Positions 51,193 through 59,220 of a stretch of DNA of 64,000 bases are shown here, one piece after another. The DNA lies in contig NZ_CP137142.1 in assembly GCF_045287255.1 (NCBI RefSeq), positions 1,674,001-1,738,000 of the forward strand. Reading direction: 5' to 3'. The notes below the pieces were generated by a model that had not been told where the DNA came from, searched no databases, and was given only the letters and a program-made list of their open reading frames with translations. Position 1 is the stretch's first letter; the number at the start of each line of letters is the position of its first letter. Source of the DNA: Henriciella sp045287255. GTDB taxonomy: Bacteria > Pseudomonadota > Alphaproteobacteria > Caulobacterales > Hyphomonadaceae. Made by a program: the position numbers and the translations under genes.

Positions 51193-52413
51193 ATGAAACA
51201 CCTTAAGGCCTTTGAAGACGCGCTTGAGTCCATTCACGAAGAAGGACGCTACCGTGTATTCGTAGACCTGCAGCGCCATCGCGGACAGTTCCCGCGGGCG
51301 ACGGCACGGTTTGAGCATGGTGAGCGTGAAATCATCGTCTGGTGTTCAAACGACTATCTCGGCATGGGTCAGGATCAAGACGTTCTGGATGCTATGCATG
51401 AAGCCATTGATGGTTTCGGTGCGGGGTCTGGCGGAACACGCAACATTTCTGGCACAACGCGCTATCATGTTGATCTTGAACGAGAATTGGCGAGCCTTCA
51501 TGGCAAAAGTGGTGCGCTTCTGTTCACATCCGGCTACGTCGCCAATGATGCGACACTCTCAACGCTTGGTAAAATCCTGCCAGATCTAATCATCTATTCA
51601 GATGCCCTGAACCACGCCTCAATGATTGAAGGCATCCGTCGTTCCAAAGCCGACTATCGCGTCTTCCGTCATAACGATGTCGAACATTTGCGGGCTCTGT
51701 TGGAAAATGACGATCCTGATCGTCCAAAGCTGATTGCATTTGAGAGCGTCTATTCCATGGACGGCGATGTTGGCCCGATTGAAGAGATTTGTGACCTCGC
51801 TGACGAGTTCAATGCCCTGACCTATCTTGATGAAGTCCACGCGGTTGGCATGTACGGTCATGAAGGCGCTGGTGTTGCTCAGCGGGATGATGTGATGGAC
51901 CGCGTCGACATTATCGAGGGCACTTTGGGTAAGGCTTACGGTGTGATGGGCGGCTATATCGCAGCGCATGAAACCATGATTGATGCCATCCGTTCGACAG
52001 CATCTGGCTTTATCTTCACCACATCGACCTGCCCCGTCATGGCGGCTGGCGCACTGGCCAGCATCCGCAAACTGCGCACGGATGACGGTCGTAAGCTGCG
52101 TCATCAACACCAATCGCAGGCCGCCCTGCTAAAACAGAAGTTCCGCGATGCCGGTCTGCCCGTCATGGACAGCGAGACTCATATTGTCCCGCTACTCGTA
52201 GGCGATCCGGAAAAATGTAAGGCCCTGTCAGATACTTTGCTATTCGATTTCGGCATCTATGTTCAGCCAATCAACTATCCAACCGTACCGCGCGGCACAG
52301 AACGTCTGCGCTTCACTCCTGGTCCGGTTCACACAGAAGAAATGATGAATGATCTGGTTGCTGCCATTTTGGCCGTGTGGAAACAGCTTGGTCTAGAGCA
52401 AGAGGCTGCCTAG
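51193..52413 (+). CDS. hemA: 5-aminolevulinate synthase
   Basis: This 406-residue PLP enzyme condenses glycine and succinyl-CoA for haem in the C4 pathway. The PLP lysine is K247 (GTLGKAYGVMGGY), and CSNDYLGM, GSGGTRNISGTTRYH and YLDEVHAVGMYG are present. It is a marker of alphaproteobacteria. A rho-independent terminator follows immediately. Confidence 0.96.
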   Translation: MKHLKAFEDALESIHEEGRYRVFVDLQRHRGQFPRATARFEHGEREIIVWCSNDYLGMGQDQDVLDAMHEAIDGFGAGSGGTRNISGTTRYHVDLERELASLHGKSGALLFTSGYVANDATLSTLGKILPDLIIYSDALNHASMIEGIRRSKADYRVFRHNDVEHLRALLENDDPDRPKLIAFESVYSMDGDVGPIEEICDLADEFNALTYLDEVHAVGMYGHEGAGVAQRDDVMDRVDIIEGTLGKAYGVMGGYIAAHETMIDAIRSTASGFIFTTSTCPVMAAGALASIRKLRTDDGRKLRHQHQSQAALLKQKFRDAGLPVMDSETHIVPLLVGDPEKCKALSDTLLFDFGIYVQPINYPTVPRGTERLRFTPGPVHTEEMMNDLVAAILAVWKQLGLEQEAA

Positions 52414-52438
52414 GGCTTCCATTTCCTCCCATAAGAAA

Positions 52439-52464
52439 AGCGCGCCCGTTGAGGCGCGCTTTTT
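52439..52464. terminator. Bidirectional rho-independent terminator between hemA and mucR
   Basis: A perfect 8-bp AGCGCGCC/GGCGCGCT stem with a 6-base loop is flanked by A and T runs, so it can end both hemA and the convergent regulator gene. Confidence 0.87.
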
Positions 52465-52484
52465 AGTTTCAGCTTAGGAAAAAC

Positions 52485-52889
52485 CTAGCTAGCTCTCTTA
52501 CGTCCCAAACCAATCTCCTTGGCTTTCTGTGAACGGACTTTCGCATAGTTGGGCGCGACCATCGGATACTCCGATGACAGGTTCCAACGTGCCCGATACT
52601 CATCGGGAGTCATGTCATAACGCGTCCGCAAGTAACGCTTCAACATTTTAAGTTTACGCCCATCTTCAAGACAGATCAGATAGTCAGGTGTGATTGACTT
52701 CGAAATCGGAACGGCCGGATCCGGACGTTCCTCTTCCTTTGGTGCATCACTGGCCAGGTCTGTCAGTGTTGCATGAACCGATTGAATTAAATCGGATAGC
52801 CCGCTTGATGGTACAGGGTTATTGGCGACATAAGCTGAAACGATCTCCGTCGTTAGGTCCAGCATCTCGCTTTTTGATTCCGCTTCCAT
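52485..52889 (-). CDS. MucR/Ros family transcriptional regulator
   Basis: This 134-residue protein is of the Ros/MucR type, regulators of surface polysaccharide and many other genes in alphaproteobacteria. The zinc-finger region ICLEDGRKLKMLKRYLRTRYDMTPDEYRARW is recognisable, but of the zinc ligands only C73 remains (D76, Y86 and R90 replace Cys, His and His). Zinc-free members of this family still bind DNA through the same fold. The remainder, EYPMVAPNYAKVRSQKAKEIGLG, is standard. An inverted repeat lies in its upstream region. Confidence 0.85.
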   Translation of the reverse strand: MEAESKSEMLDLTTEIVSAYVANNPVPSSGLSDLIQSVHATLTDLASDAPKEEERPDPAVPISKSITPDYLICLEDGRKLKMLKRYLRTRYDMTPDEYRARWNLSSEYPMVAPNYAKVRSQKAKEIGLGRKRAS

Positions 52890-52907
52890 ACTATTCTCAT
52901 TTTGTTA

Positions 52908-52934
52908 CTGCATCATTTTTTATTTTTGATGCAG
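52908..52934. promoter_or_regulatory. Inverted repeat in AT-rich DNA upstream of the MucR-type gene
   Basis: CTGCATCA and TGATGCAG form a perfect 8-bp inverted repeat around an 11-base T-rich spacer, 19 bases upstream of the regulator start. MucR-type proteins bind AT-rich DNA and often regulate themselves, so it is a candidate operator; the role is not shown. Confidence 0.4.
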
Positions 52935-53096
52935 ATTATAAGCCCACCACTCTTATTGAATACACATATCATACGTATGTAAGTATTTACAAACCCCTCA
53001 TATACTCTGTGAATACTCCATACAGTTATGTGTCATAGCTTCTCTTGCAGGCATCCTCGGCCAAGTCTAGTAACAACTCGCACCTAGGAGTTCGCC

Positions 53097-54404
53097 ATGC
53101 CTGATTCTATTCGATCCGTTGATACGACCACAGACGCCTTCTTCGGCCAGTCCCTTTCCGCCCGCGATCCAGACGTTTTTGCGGCGGTTGAACAGGAACA
53201 AACCCGCCAACAACATCAGATTGAGCTGATCGCTTCAGAGAACATTGTCTCGCAAGCTGTTCTTGAGGCACAGGGTACAGTTCTGACGAATAAGTATGCA
53301 GAAGGTTATCCCGGACGGCGTTACTATGGCGGTTGCGAATACGTCGATGTGGTCGAAACTCTGGCCATTGAGCGCGCCAAAAAGCTGTTTGATTGTGGCT
53401 TTGCGAATGTTCAGCCCAATTCTGGTAGCCAAGCCAATCAGGCTGTCTTTCAGGCCCTGATCAAACCCGGTGATACAATTCTTGGCATGAGCCTGGATGC
53501 CGGTGGGCACCTGACCCATGGCTCGCGCCCGAATCAGTCCGGTAAATGGTTTAATGCCGTCCAGTATGGTGTACGCAAGGATGATGATCTGATTGATTTT
53601 GATGAAGTTGAGGCGCTTGCTAAAGAGCACAAACCTCAACTCATCATTGCTGGTGGTTCCGCTTATCCACGCCAAATCGATTTTGCTCGTTTCCGCGCGA
53701 TTGCAGATGAAGTCGGGGCCTATTTCCTTGTCGACATGGCGCATTTCTCTGGCCTCGTCGCCGGGGGTCAGCACCCAAATCCGCTAGATCACGCCCATGT
53801 TGCCACAACAACGACGCACAAGACTTTGCGCGGCCCACGTGGTGGCATGATCCTGACCAATGACGAGGCGCTGGCCAAGAAGTTCAACTCAGCAATCTTC
53901 CCCGGTATTCAGGGCGGTCCATTGATGCATGTCATCGCAGGTAAAGCTGTCGCTTTCGGTGAAGCCCTCACAGACGAATATCGCGCATATACAGCGCAAG
54001 TTGTCGCCAATGCGAAAGCCATGGCGCAGGCCGCCAAGGATAGCGGCCTCGACATCGTATCCGGCGGCACAGACACGCATGTCGCCCTGATCGACCTGCG
54101 CCCGAAAGGCGTTAAAGGGAATGCCACCGAGCAAGCTCTGGAGCGGGCTTACATTACATGCAACAAAAACGGCGTACCGTTTGATCCAGAGAAGCCAACT
54201 GTGACCAGTGGTATCCGCGTTGGCTCTCCAGCAGGCACAACGCGCGGCTTTAAAGAGGCTGAGTTTACACAAATCGGCAAGTGGATTGGCGAAGTTGTTG
54301 ATGCTCTGGCCAAAGGCGACAGCACAGCGACCGAGGACAAGGTCCGCGCTGAGGTTCGCGAGCTTACTGCCCGTTTCCCGATCTATAATGGACTTGGAGC
54401 ATAG
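53097..54404 (+). CDS. glyA: Serine hydroxymethyltransferase
   Basis: This 435-residue PLP enzyme interconverts serine and glycine, providing one-carbon units and the glycine used by hemA. The PLP lysine is in ATTTTHKTLRGPRGG, and IELIASENIVSQAVLEAQG and TNKYAEGYPGRRYYGG are diagnostic. Upstream is a roughly 200-base AT-rich gap with no riboswitch I can recognise. nrdR follows by three bases. Confidence 0.96.
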   Translation: MPDSIRSVDTTTDAFFGQSLSARDPDVFAAVEQEQTRQQHQIELIASENIVSQAVLEAQGTVLTNKYAEGYPGRRYYGGCEYVDVVETLAIERAKKLFDCGFANVQPNSGSQANQAVFQALIKPGDTILGMSLDAGGHLTHGSRPNQSGKWFNAVQYGVRKDDDLIDFDEVEALAKEHKPQLIIAGGSAYPRQIDFARFRAIADEVGAYFLVDMAHFSGLVAGGQHPNPLDHAHVATTTTHKTLRGPRGGMILTNDEALAKKFNSAIFPGIQGGPLMHVIAGKAVAFGEALTDEYRAYTAQVVANAKAMAQAAKDSGLDIVSGGTDTHVALIDLRPKGVKGNATEQALERAYITCNKNGVPFDPEKPTVTSGIRVGSPAGTTRGFKEAEFTQIGKWIGEVVDALAKGDSTATEDKVRAEVRELTARFPIYNGLGA

Positions 54405-54407
54405 AAT

Positions 54408-54863
54408 TTGCGCTGCCCGTTTTGTGGTTCTGAGAATACCGGGGTCAAAGACTCCCGTCCGGCGGAAGACAATACAGCCGTCCGCCGGCGTCGGGGCTGT
54501 GATAATTGTGGCGGGCGGTTCACCACTTTTGAACGGGTTCAATTGCGGGAAGTCACCGTTCTGAAACGCGATGGCAAACGAACACTCTTCGACCGCGACA
54601 AGCTTTCCCGTTCCGTCACCATTGCGCTGCGCAAACGCCCTGTTGAGCCTGAAAAGATTGACCAGCTTGTCTCTGGTATTGCCCGCGAACTGGAAGCCAC
54701 TGGTGATGCGGAAATCACCTCGAAAGACATTGGCCAGATGGTCATGGAACGCCTGCGCGAAGTCGATCCGGTTGGCTATGTCCGTTATGCCAGCGTCTAC
54801 AAGGATTTCGGTGACCCCAAGGATTTTGCGGCCTTTATCGAAGACAGCGCCCTCGACGAGTAA
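54408..54863 (+). CDS. nrdR: Transcriptional repressor NrdR
   Basis: This 151-residue zinc-ribbon/ATP-cone protein represses ribonucleotide reductase genes according to dATP/ATP. The zinc ligands are C3, C6, C31 and C34 (CPFC and CDNCG), followed by the ATP cone. It starts with TTG at 54408 with GGAG nearby. In many alphaproteobacteria ribD comes next; here hemF does. Confidence 0.93.
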   Translation: MRCPFCGSENTGVKDSRPAEDNTAVRRRRGCDNCGGRFTTFERVQLREVTVLKRDGKRTLFDRDKLSRSVTIALRKRPVEPEKIDQLVSGIARELEATGDAEITSKDIGQMVMERLREVDPVGYVRYASVYKDFGDPKDFAAFIEDSALDE

Positions 54864-54868
54864 AATAC

Positions 54869-55747
54869 ATGACTACAACAGACGATCAAAAGGCCCGGGC
54901 AAAGGCTTGGTTCAGCACGCTTCAGGCCGATATTATTGCCCGTTTCGAAGCCATTGAGGACGAGGCCACCCCGCCCCTTTATTCCGGGCCTGCCGGACGG
55001 TTCGAGAAGACTGACTGGACCCGCGGCGATGGCAGCGAAGACCTTGGCGGTGGCACCATGGCCATAATGAAAGGCAAAGTGTTCGAAAAAGTCGGTGTCC
55101 ACGTCTCTGAGGTTTACGGCACATTCTCTGAAGCGTTTCAGGCGCAAATCCCGGGCGCCGCTGAGTCAGAAGGCCGCTTCTGGGCCTCAGGCATTTCCCT
55201 GATCGCGCATATGACCAACCCGCGTGTTCCAGCCGTGCACATGAATACGCGCATGCTGGTGACAAGCGAAAGCTGGTTTGGTGGCGGGGGCGACCTGACC
55301 CCCCTGCTCGACTATCAGCGCCGCGATGATTTTGAGGACACGATCGATTTCCATGCGGCGATGAAAGCCGCCTGTGATCCTTATGATGCGAGCTGGTATC
55401 CGCGAATGAAGCAACAATGCGATGAGTATTTCCATCTCGCGCATCGTGACGAACCGCGCGGCACAGGCGGGATCTTCTATGACCGCCACAATACCGGCGA
55501 TTGGGAAGCTGATTTCGCTTTTACCCAGACCGTGGGCAAACAATTCGCCGACATCTACCCAAAACTGGTTCGCCGCCGTATGAATGAAGGCTGGACGCAG
55601 GCAGAGCGTGACGAACAACTCATCCGCCGGGGCCGCTATGTCGAGTTTAACCTGCTCTATGATCGCGGCACGACGTTCGGCCTGAAGACAGGCGGCAATG
55701 TGAACAGCATCCTGTCCTCCATGCCGCCTGTCGTGAAATGGCCCTAG
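54869..55747 (+). CDS. hemF: Oxygen-dependent coproporphyrinogen III oxidase
   Basis: This 292-residue enzyme performs the aerobic coproporphyrinogen to protoporphyrinogen step of haem synthesis. Motifs include ISLIAHMTNPRVPAVHMNTRML, WFGGGGDLTPLLDY and RGTGGIFYDRHNTGDWEADFAF, all typical. The ATG lies five bases after nrdR. It forms a haem-related group with hemA and tspO. Confidence 0.95.
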   Translation: MTTTDDQKARAKAWFSTLQADIIARFEAIEDEATPPLYSGPAGRFEKTDWTRGDGSEDLGGGTMAIMKGKVFEKVGVHVSEVYGTFSEAFQAQIPGAAESEGRFWASGISLIAHMTNPRVPAVHMNTRMLVTSESWFGGGGDLTPLLDYQRRDDFEDTIDFHAAMKAACDPYDASWYPRMKQQCDEYFHLAHRDEPRGTGGIFYDRHNTGDWEADFAFTQTVGKQFADIYPKLVRRRMNEGWTQAERDEQLIRRGRYVEFNLLYDRGTTFGLKTGGNVNSILSSMPPVVKWP

Positions 55748-55783
55748 GATGACGCCCAAAACCGCTTCTGCTAGGTTTGATGC

Positions 55784-56269
55784 ATGATCCATAAACGCCC
55801 AGCTGCTGTAACCCTGATCCTGATCCTGCTTGTGACGGTCGCAACAGCCGCGCTTGGCGCACTGGTCAGCGGTGGGGATAGTGACCCCTGGTATGCGGCC
55901 TTGAACAAGGCTCCACTTAATCCCCCCGGCGCCGTCTTCGGAATTGTCTGGCCAATCCTCTACACGCTTATGGCGCTTGGTGCGGTTCTGGTCCGGATGA
56001 AAGCAGGCAGCTTTGCAGCCGCCTCCAGCGCGCTTGGCCTCTACTTCACACAGCTTGCCGTCAACCTGTCCTGGAGCTGGCTCTTCTTCGGCTTTCACAG
56101 CCCGCTTCTGGCAATGATTGCGCTGGTGATCCTATGGTTCCTGATCCTTGCAATGATCCGCAGTTTCGCCAAACACTCATGGGCCGCTGCGGGCTTGCAA
56201 ATCCCCTACCTTGTATGGGTTACCTTCGCTGGGTACTTGAACGGTTCAATCCTCTTGTTGAACCAATAG
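55784..56269 (+). CDS. TspO/MBR family membrane protein
   Basis: This 161-residue five-helix protein is a TspO/MBR (peripheral benzodiazepine receptor) homologue, which binds porphyrins. Characteristic features include YAALNKAPLNPPGAVFGIVWPILYTLMA and NLSWSWLFFG. It follows hemF, fitting a role in tetrapyrrole sensing or clearance. It overlaps the convergent cca gene by 24 bases. Confidence 0.9.
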   Translation: MIHKRPAAVTLILILLVTVATAALGALVSGGDSDPWYAALNKAPLNPPGAVFGIVWPILYTLMALGAVLVRMKAGSFAAASSALGLYFTQLAVNLSWSWLFFGFHSPLLAMIALVILWFLILAMIRSFAKHSWAAAGLQIPYLVWVTFAGYLNGSILLLNQ

Positions 56270-57466
56270 CGGCAGTAAAGCCTCACGTTCCAACTCAAAA
56301 TCGCTATCCACCCAGACCCGCGCCACGCGGCTAAGCGCCTGCCCAATCTCTGGCCCTTTCAGACCTGCGGCGAGCGCATCATCGCCGCCAATCGGAAAGT
56401 CCGGAGCCTGCCAGATATTCACCGCCGCGAGCAGGTCACGCACATCCGCCCCAGCCAGCAAGGCCCGATCCACGATCGCTTGCTTTCCATGCCAGTATAA
56501 TTCGGCGCGCAACTCTTTAGATCGCAAGCCGACAACCTCCGGCAAGTTATCGGCGGCCCAGGCTGTTAGACGGGATTTGTCATCATTGGAAAGACGCAAG
56601 GCCTCGCCCACTTCCTGAACCGCCAAAGCCGATCGTGGCATCAGCGCCATCAGCCGCAAAAGCGGGTCAGGTTGCACGCCGCAAAGCTGCTCACTGACGC
56701 GCAAATCATGGAGACCATCTGCCGACGTTTCGACGGGCAAGACATGGCCCAGAACACCACTTTTTGCCATCGCTTCAACCGCCGCCACCGGATCAGGCGC
56801 AGCCAGCAATTTGCGAAACTCTTTCCAGATCCGCTCCCGCGCAATCTTTGTCAGGCCCTCACGCTGGCGCTCACATGCCGCCAGCCCCTCCTGATCAATG
56901 CCCGCTCCATACCAGGCATTAAACCGGAAAAAGCGCAGGATGCGCAGATAATCCTCGCGCAGCCTCTGGTCCCCATCGCCAATAAAAATAACCCGTCCAG
57001 CTAAGGCGTCCTCATAACCGCCCCCAACCGGGTCAAACACTTCCCCATCAGGAGCGGCATAGAGTGCATTCAGGCGGAAATCGCGGCGCTGGGCATCCTC
57101 AGCCCACTCCGTTGTGAAGGCGACCACGGCGCGGCGGCCATCGGTTTCAACATCGCGGCGCAGGCTGGTAATCTCAAACGGGACATGATCAACAACCGCC
57201 GTCACCGTGCCATGCTCAATCCCGGTTGGAATTGCGCGAATGCCGGCCGCTTCTAGCGCGCCCAACGTTTGCTCAGGCTCAAGCTGCGTCGCAATATCAA
57301 TATCATCGACCGCGCGGCCCATAATCGTATTGCGCACACACCCACCGACAAAGCGTGCGCAGGCGGGCTGGGCTGCCTCAAGCGCAGCAATCACCGCTTT
57401 GGTTTGCGGGGTGTTCAGCCAATCAGCGCTCAGGTGTACCAAGACGCTCTGCCGTTTCTTCGTCAA
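56246..57466 (-). CDS. cca: CCA tRNA nucleotidyltransferase
   Basis: This 406-residue class II enzyme adds or repairs the CCA end of tRNA. The nucleotidyltransferase motif FVGGCVRNTIMG with catalytic D55 and D57 (VDDIDIAT), then RRDFRLNAL, RILRFFRFNAWY follow. The start is uncertain: the reported TTG at 57466 overlaps DUF6111 by 44 bases and an in-frame TTG at 57442 is also possible. The window contains tRNAs both with and without need for it, since CCA is encoded in the three seen. Confidence 0.9.
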   Translation of the reverse strand: MTKKRQSVLVHLSADWLNTPQTKAVIAALEAAQPACARFVGGCVRNTIMGRAVDDIDIATQLEPEQTLGALEAAGIRAIPTGIEHGTVTAVVDHVPFEITSLRRDVETDGRRAVVAFTTEWAEDAQRRDFRLNALYAAPDGEVFDPVGGGYEDALAGRVIFIGDGDQRLREDYLRILRFFRFNAWYGAGIDQEGLAACERQREGLTKIARERIWKEFRKLLAAPDPVAAVEAMAKSGVLGHVLPVETSADGLHDLRVSEQLCGVQPDPLLRLMALMPRSALAVQEVGEALRLSNDDKSRLTAWAADNLPEVVGLRSKELRAELYWHGKQAIVDRALLAGADVRDLLAAVNIWQAPDFPIGGDDALAAGLKGPEIGQALSRVARVWVDSDFELEREALLPLLVQQED

Positions 57467-57833
57467 TTTCCGTGGGTTGGCTCAGCTGTTGCCGCTCGCC
57501 AATCCCCTCAGCCTGTCCACCCGGGTCTTCTGATCGGGGAATGCCGATGCCGCTAACATCACGATCGCAAGGATAATAACTACCTTCGACGAACTCGCCT
57601 GTTTCCTGATCAATATAGGACGCGCGATAACAGAGGTCGCCACCACCACGGTCGAGGAAGATAAAGACCAGCCAAGAGCCAACGGCGAGCACCAGTCCGA
57701 TGCCGAATAGCATACGGATCGGCCAGGGCTTTCGTCCTTCCTGTTCGGCTTCAGCGATTGCCAGCCGATAGAGTCCAAACAAAATGAATGGCAACAGGAA
57801 AAAGACCAGTTGAAACAGAACTCTCGCGCCCAT
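57423..57833 (-). CDS. DUF6111 family membrane protein
   Basis: This 136-residue protein has two hydrophobic segments (VLFQLVFFLLPFILFGLYRLAI and MLFGIGLVLAVGSWLVFIFLD) and a polar C-terminal tail with a Cys pair (LCYRASYIDQETGEF). The order CoA pyrophosphatase-DUF6111-cca is conserved in relatives, so the call rests partly on position. It overlaps cca. Confidence 0.75.
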   Translation of the reverse strand: MGARVLFQLVFFLLPFILFGLYRLAIAEAEQEGRKPWPIRMLFGIGLVLAVGSWLVFIFLDRGGGDLCYRASYIDQETGEFVEGSYYPCDRDVSGIGIPRSEDPGGQAEGIGERQQLSQPTEIDEETAERLGTPER

Positions 57834-57835
57834 TC

Positions 57836-58462
57836 TTAATCCTCTACATCATACAAGGTCTTGTGCAGATCACGGATAATTCCCGCAGTCACGCCCCATA
57901 TCCGAAACCCTTGCCAAGGCATTTCCGTAAACCGTCTGCGCCGCCCTTTCCAGACCGCTTCTCCAGTCTGATGGTTGGCTTGATTGAACAGAAAGTCCAG
58001 AGGCGCCTCAAACACTTCTGCGACCTCAGTCGGATCGGGCTTAGCCTGAAAGTCTGAAGGCAGCACCCCGATGACAGGCGTGATCCGAAAGGCTGTCCCG
58101 GTAACATAGGACGCGGACCGCCCAACAAGGTCAACTTGTGAGGGAATGACTCCCACTTCTTCTTCTGCCTCACGCAGCGCTGCGGCCACTTCATCAGCGT
58201 CAACCGCATCAACTTTTCCGCCCGGAAAAGCCACTTGTCCAGGATGGGCCGCCATCGTATCCGGTCGCTTCGTCAGCAGGGCCGTTGGCCCTGAAACCCG
58301 TGGAATGACGGGTATAAGCACCGCTGCCGGACGAATGTACGAGATCGCTTCTGCCTCGACAAAATCAAGATCTCCACCTTCCGGCAAATGCCGCTCACCA
58401 TGGATCGGATCCAGCCGATCACTGGCCCGCAACAGGAAATCATCAAGATCAGAAAACGCCAT
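57836..58462 (-). CDS. CoA pyrophosphatase (Nudix hydrolase)
   Basis: This 208-residue Nudix enzyme has the box GGKVDAVDADEVAAALREAEEEVGV (from about residue 76) and the CoA-specific FPGG context, with TALLTKRPDTMAAHPGQVAFPG before it. It cleaves CoA to phosphopantetheine and adenosine bisphosphate. The ATG overlaps the stop of DUF1285 (TAATG), so the two are coupled. Confidence 0.9.
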   Translation of the reverse strand: MAFSDLDDFLLRASDRLDPIHGERHLPEGGDLDFVEAEAISYIRPAAVLIPVIPRVSGPTALLTKRPDTMAAHPGQVAFPGGKVDAVDADEVAAALREAEEEVGVIPSQVDLVGRSASYVTGTAFRITPVIGVLPSDFQAKPDPTEVAEVFEAPLDFLFNQANHQTGEAVWKGRRRRFTEMPWQGFRIWGVTAGIIRDLHKTLYDVED

Positions 58463-59061
58463 TACGAAGCTGGTCCCAGCTCAAAGAATTGCCCCTTGGA
58501 CCACACGCCCAGCATCCCGCTTGCACCTTCATGCGCGACGGCCATGTCTGCCAGTTCGTAGAATACAGCGCGGCTCAGTTTTGCCTCCAATCGATCTCTA
58601 ACCAGAATATAGGGTGAAGGCTCCAGAGTCACAGGATCGGTTTCAATCCGCAAGGGCGCATCAGGCCCCGCCATTGTGACATCGCCAAGATTGGTCTTGA
58701 ATACCAGAACCTGATCTGGTCCCGTCTCGCCAACCCGGTCGACACGGATCGCCAAAAACGGCGCATCCTCAACATGAACAATCACTTTCTCATACGGTGT
58801 GACCAAATAAATCTGACCATCATCATCCTTGCGCAGGATTCGCGAGAACAGTTTCACAAGGCGCTCACGCTTGATTCGGTCACCTTCATGCCACCAGGAG
58901 CCATCGGCGCGAATTTCCATCTGAATGTCGGCGCAGCGTTCCGGGTTCCAGAGATGCACAGGTGGCAATTTACCGTCCAGCCCGTCCGGGGCGATGGCTT
59001 TTAGCACCTCCTCCAAAGAGATGACAGTATTTCCATTTGATTTCATCTCGCGCTCCGCCAT
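58462..59061 (-). CDS. DUF1285 domain-containing protein
   Basis: This 199-residue soluble protein matches DUF1285: PPVHLWNPERCADIQMEIRADGSWWHEGDRIKRERLVKLFSRIL and a beta-rich remainder with DVTMAGPDAPLRI. Function unknown; it is regularly next to CoA pyrophosphatase and cca in alphaproteobacteria. The ATG is 24 bases from the palindromic repeat copy B. Confidence 0.85.
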   Translation of the reverse strand: MAEREMKSNGNTVISLEEVLKAIAPDGLDGKLPPVHLWNPERCADIQMEIRADGSWWHEGDRIKRERLVKLFSRILRKDDDGQIYLVTPYEKVIVHVEDAPFLAIRVDRVGETGPDQVLVFKTNLGDVTMAGPDAPLRIETDPVTLEPSPYILVRDRLEAKLSRAVFYELADMAVAHEGASGMLGVWSKGQFFELGPAS

Positions 59062-59084
59062 GATGGTACTAAAGTGAAATCATA

Positions 59085-59158
59085 ATCCACCCGCTCCCCC
59101 TTCCCAACCGCCCGCAGAGGCTACCCTTGGGGTGGTTGGGAAGGGGGAGCGGGTGGAT
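59085..59158. repeat. Palindromic intergenic repeat, copy B
   Basis: This 74-base element has perfect 25-base inverted arms (59085-59109 and 59134-59158) around a 24-base core identical to copy A at 41928. The outer arm bases differ from copy A but stay complementary to each other. It sits between divergent DUF1285 and the MoxR operon. Confidence 0.88.
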
Positions 59159-59220
59159 CGTGACAGCAACCTCTTTGTAGAGGTAATGCGAACACTGCAC
59201 AGAGTGAAGATGGAGACCCC

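Noticed and set aside
52890..53096. Glycine riboswitch upstream of glyA
   Set aside because: The gap is AT-rich and lacks the GC-rich conserved glycine aptamer core.
55187..56098. 303-residue open frame antisense to hemF and tspO
   Set aside because: Both sense genes have strong family motifs; the antisense frame has none.
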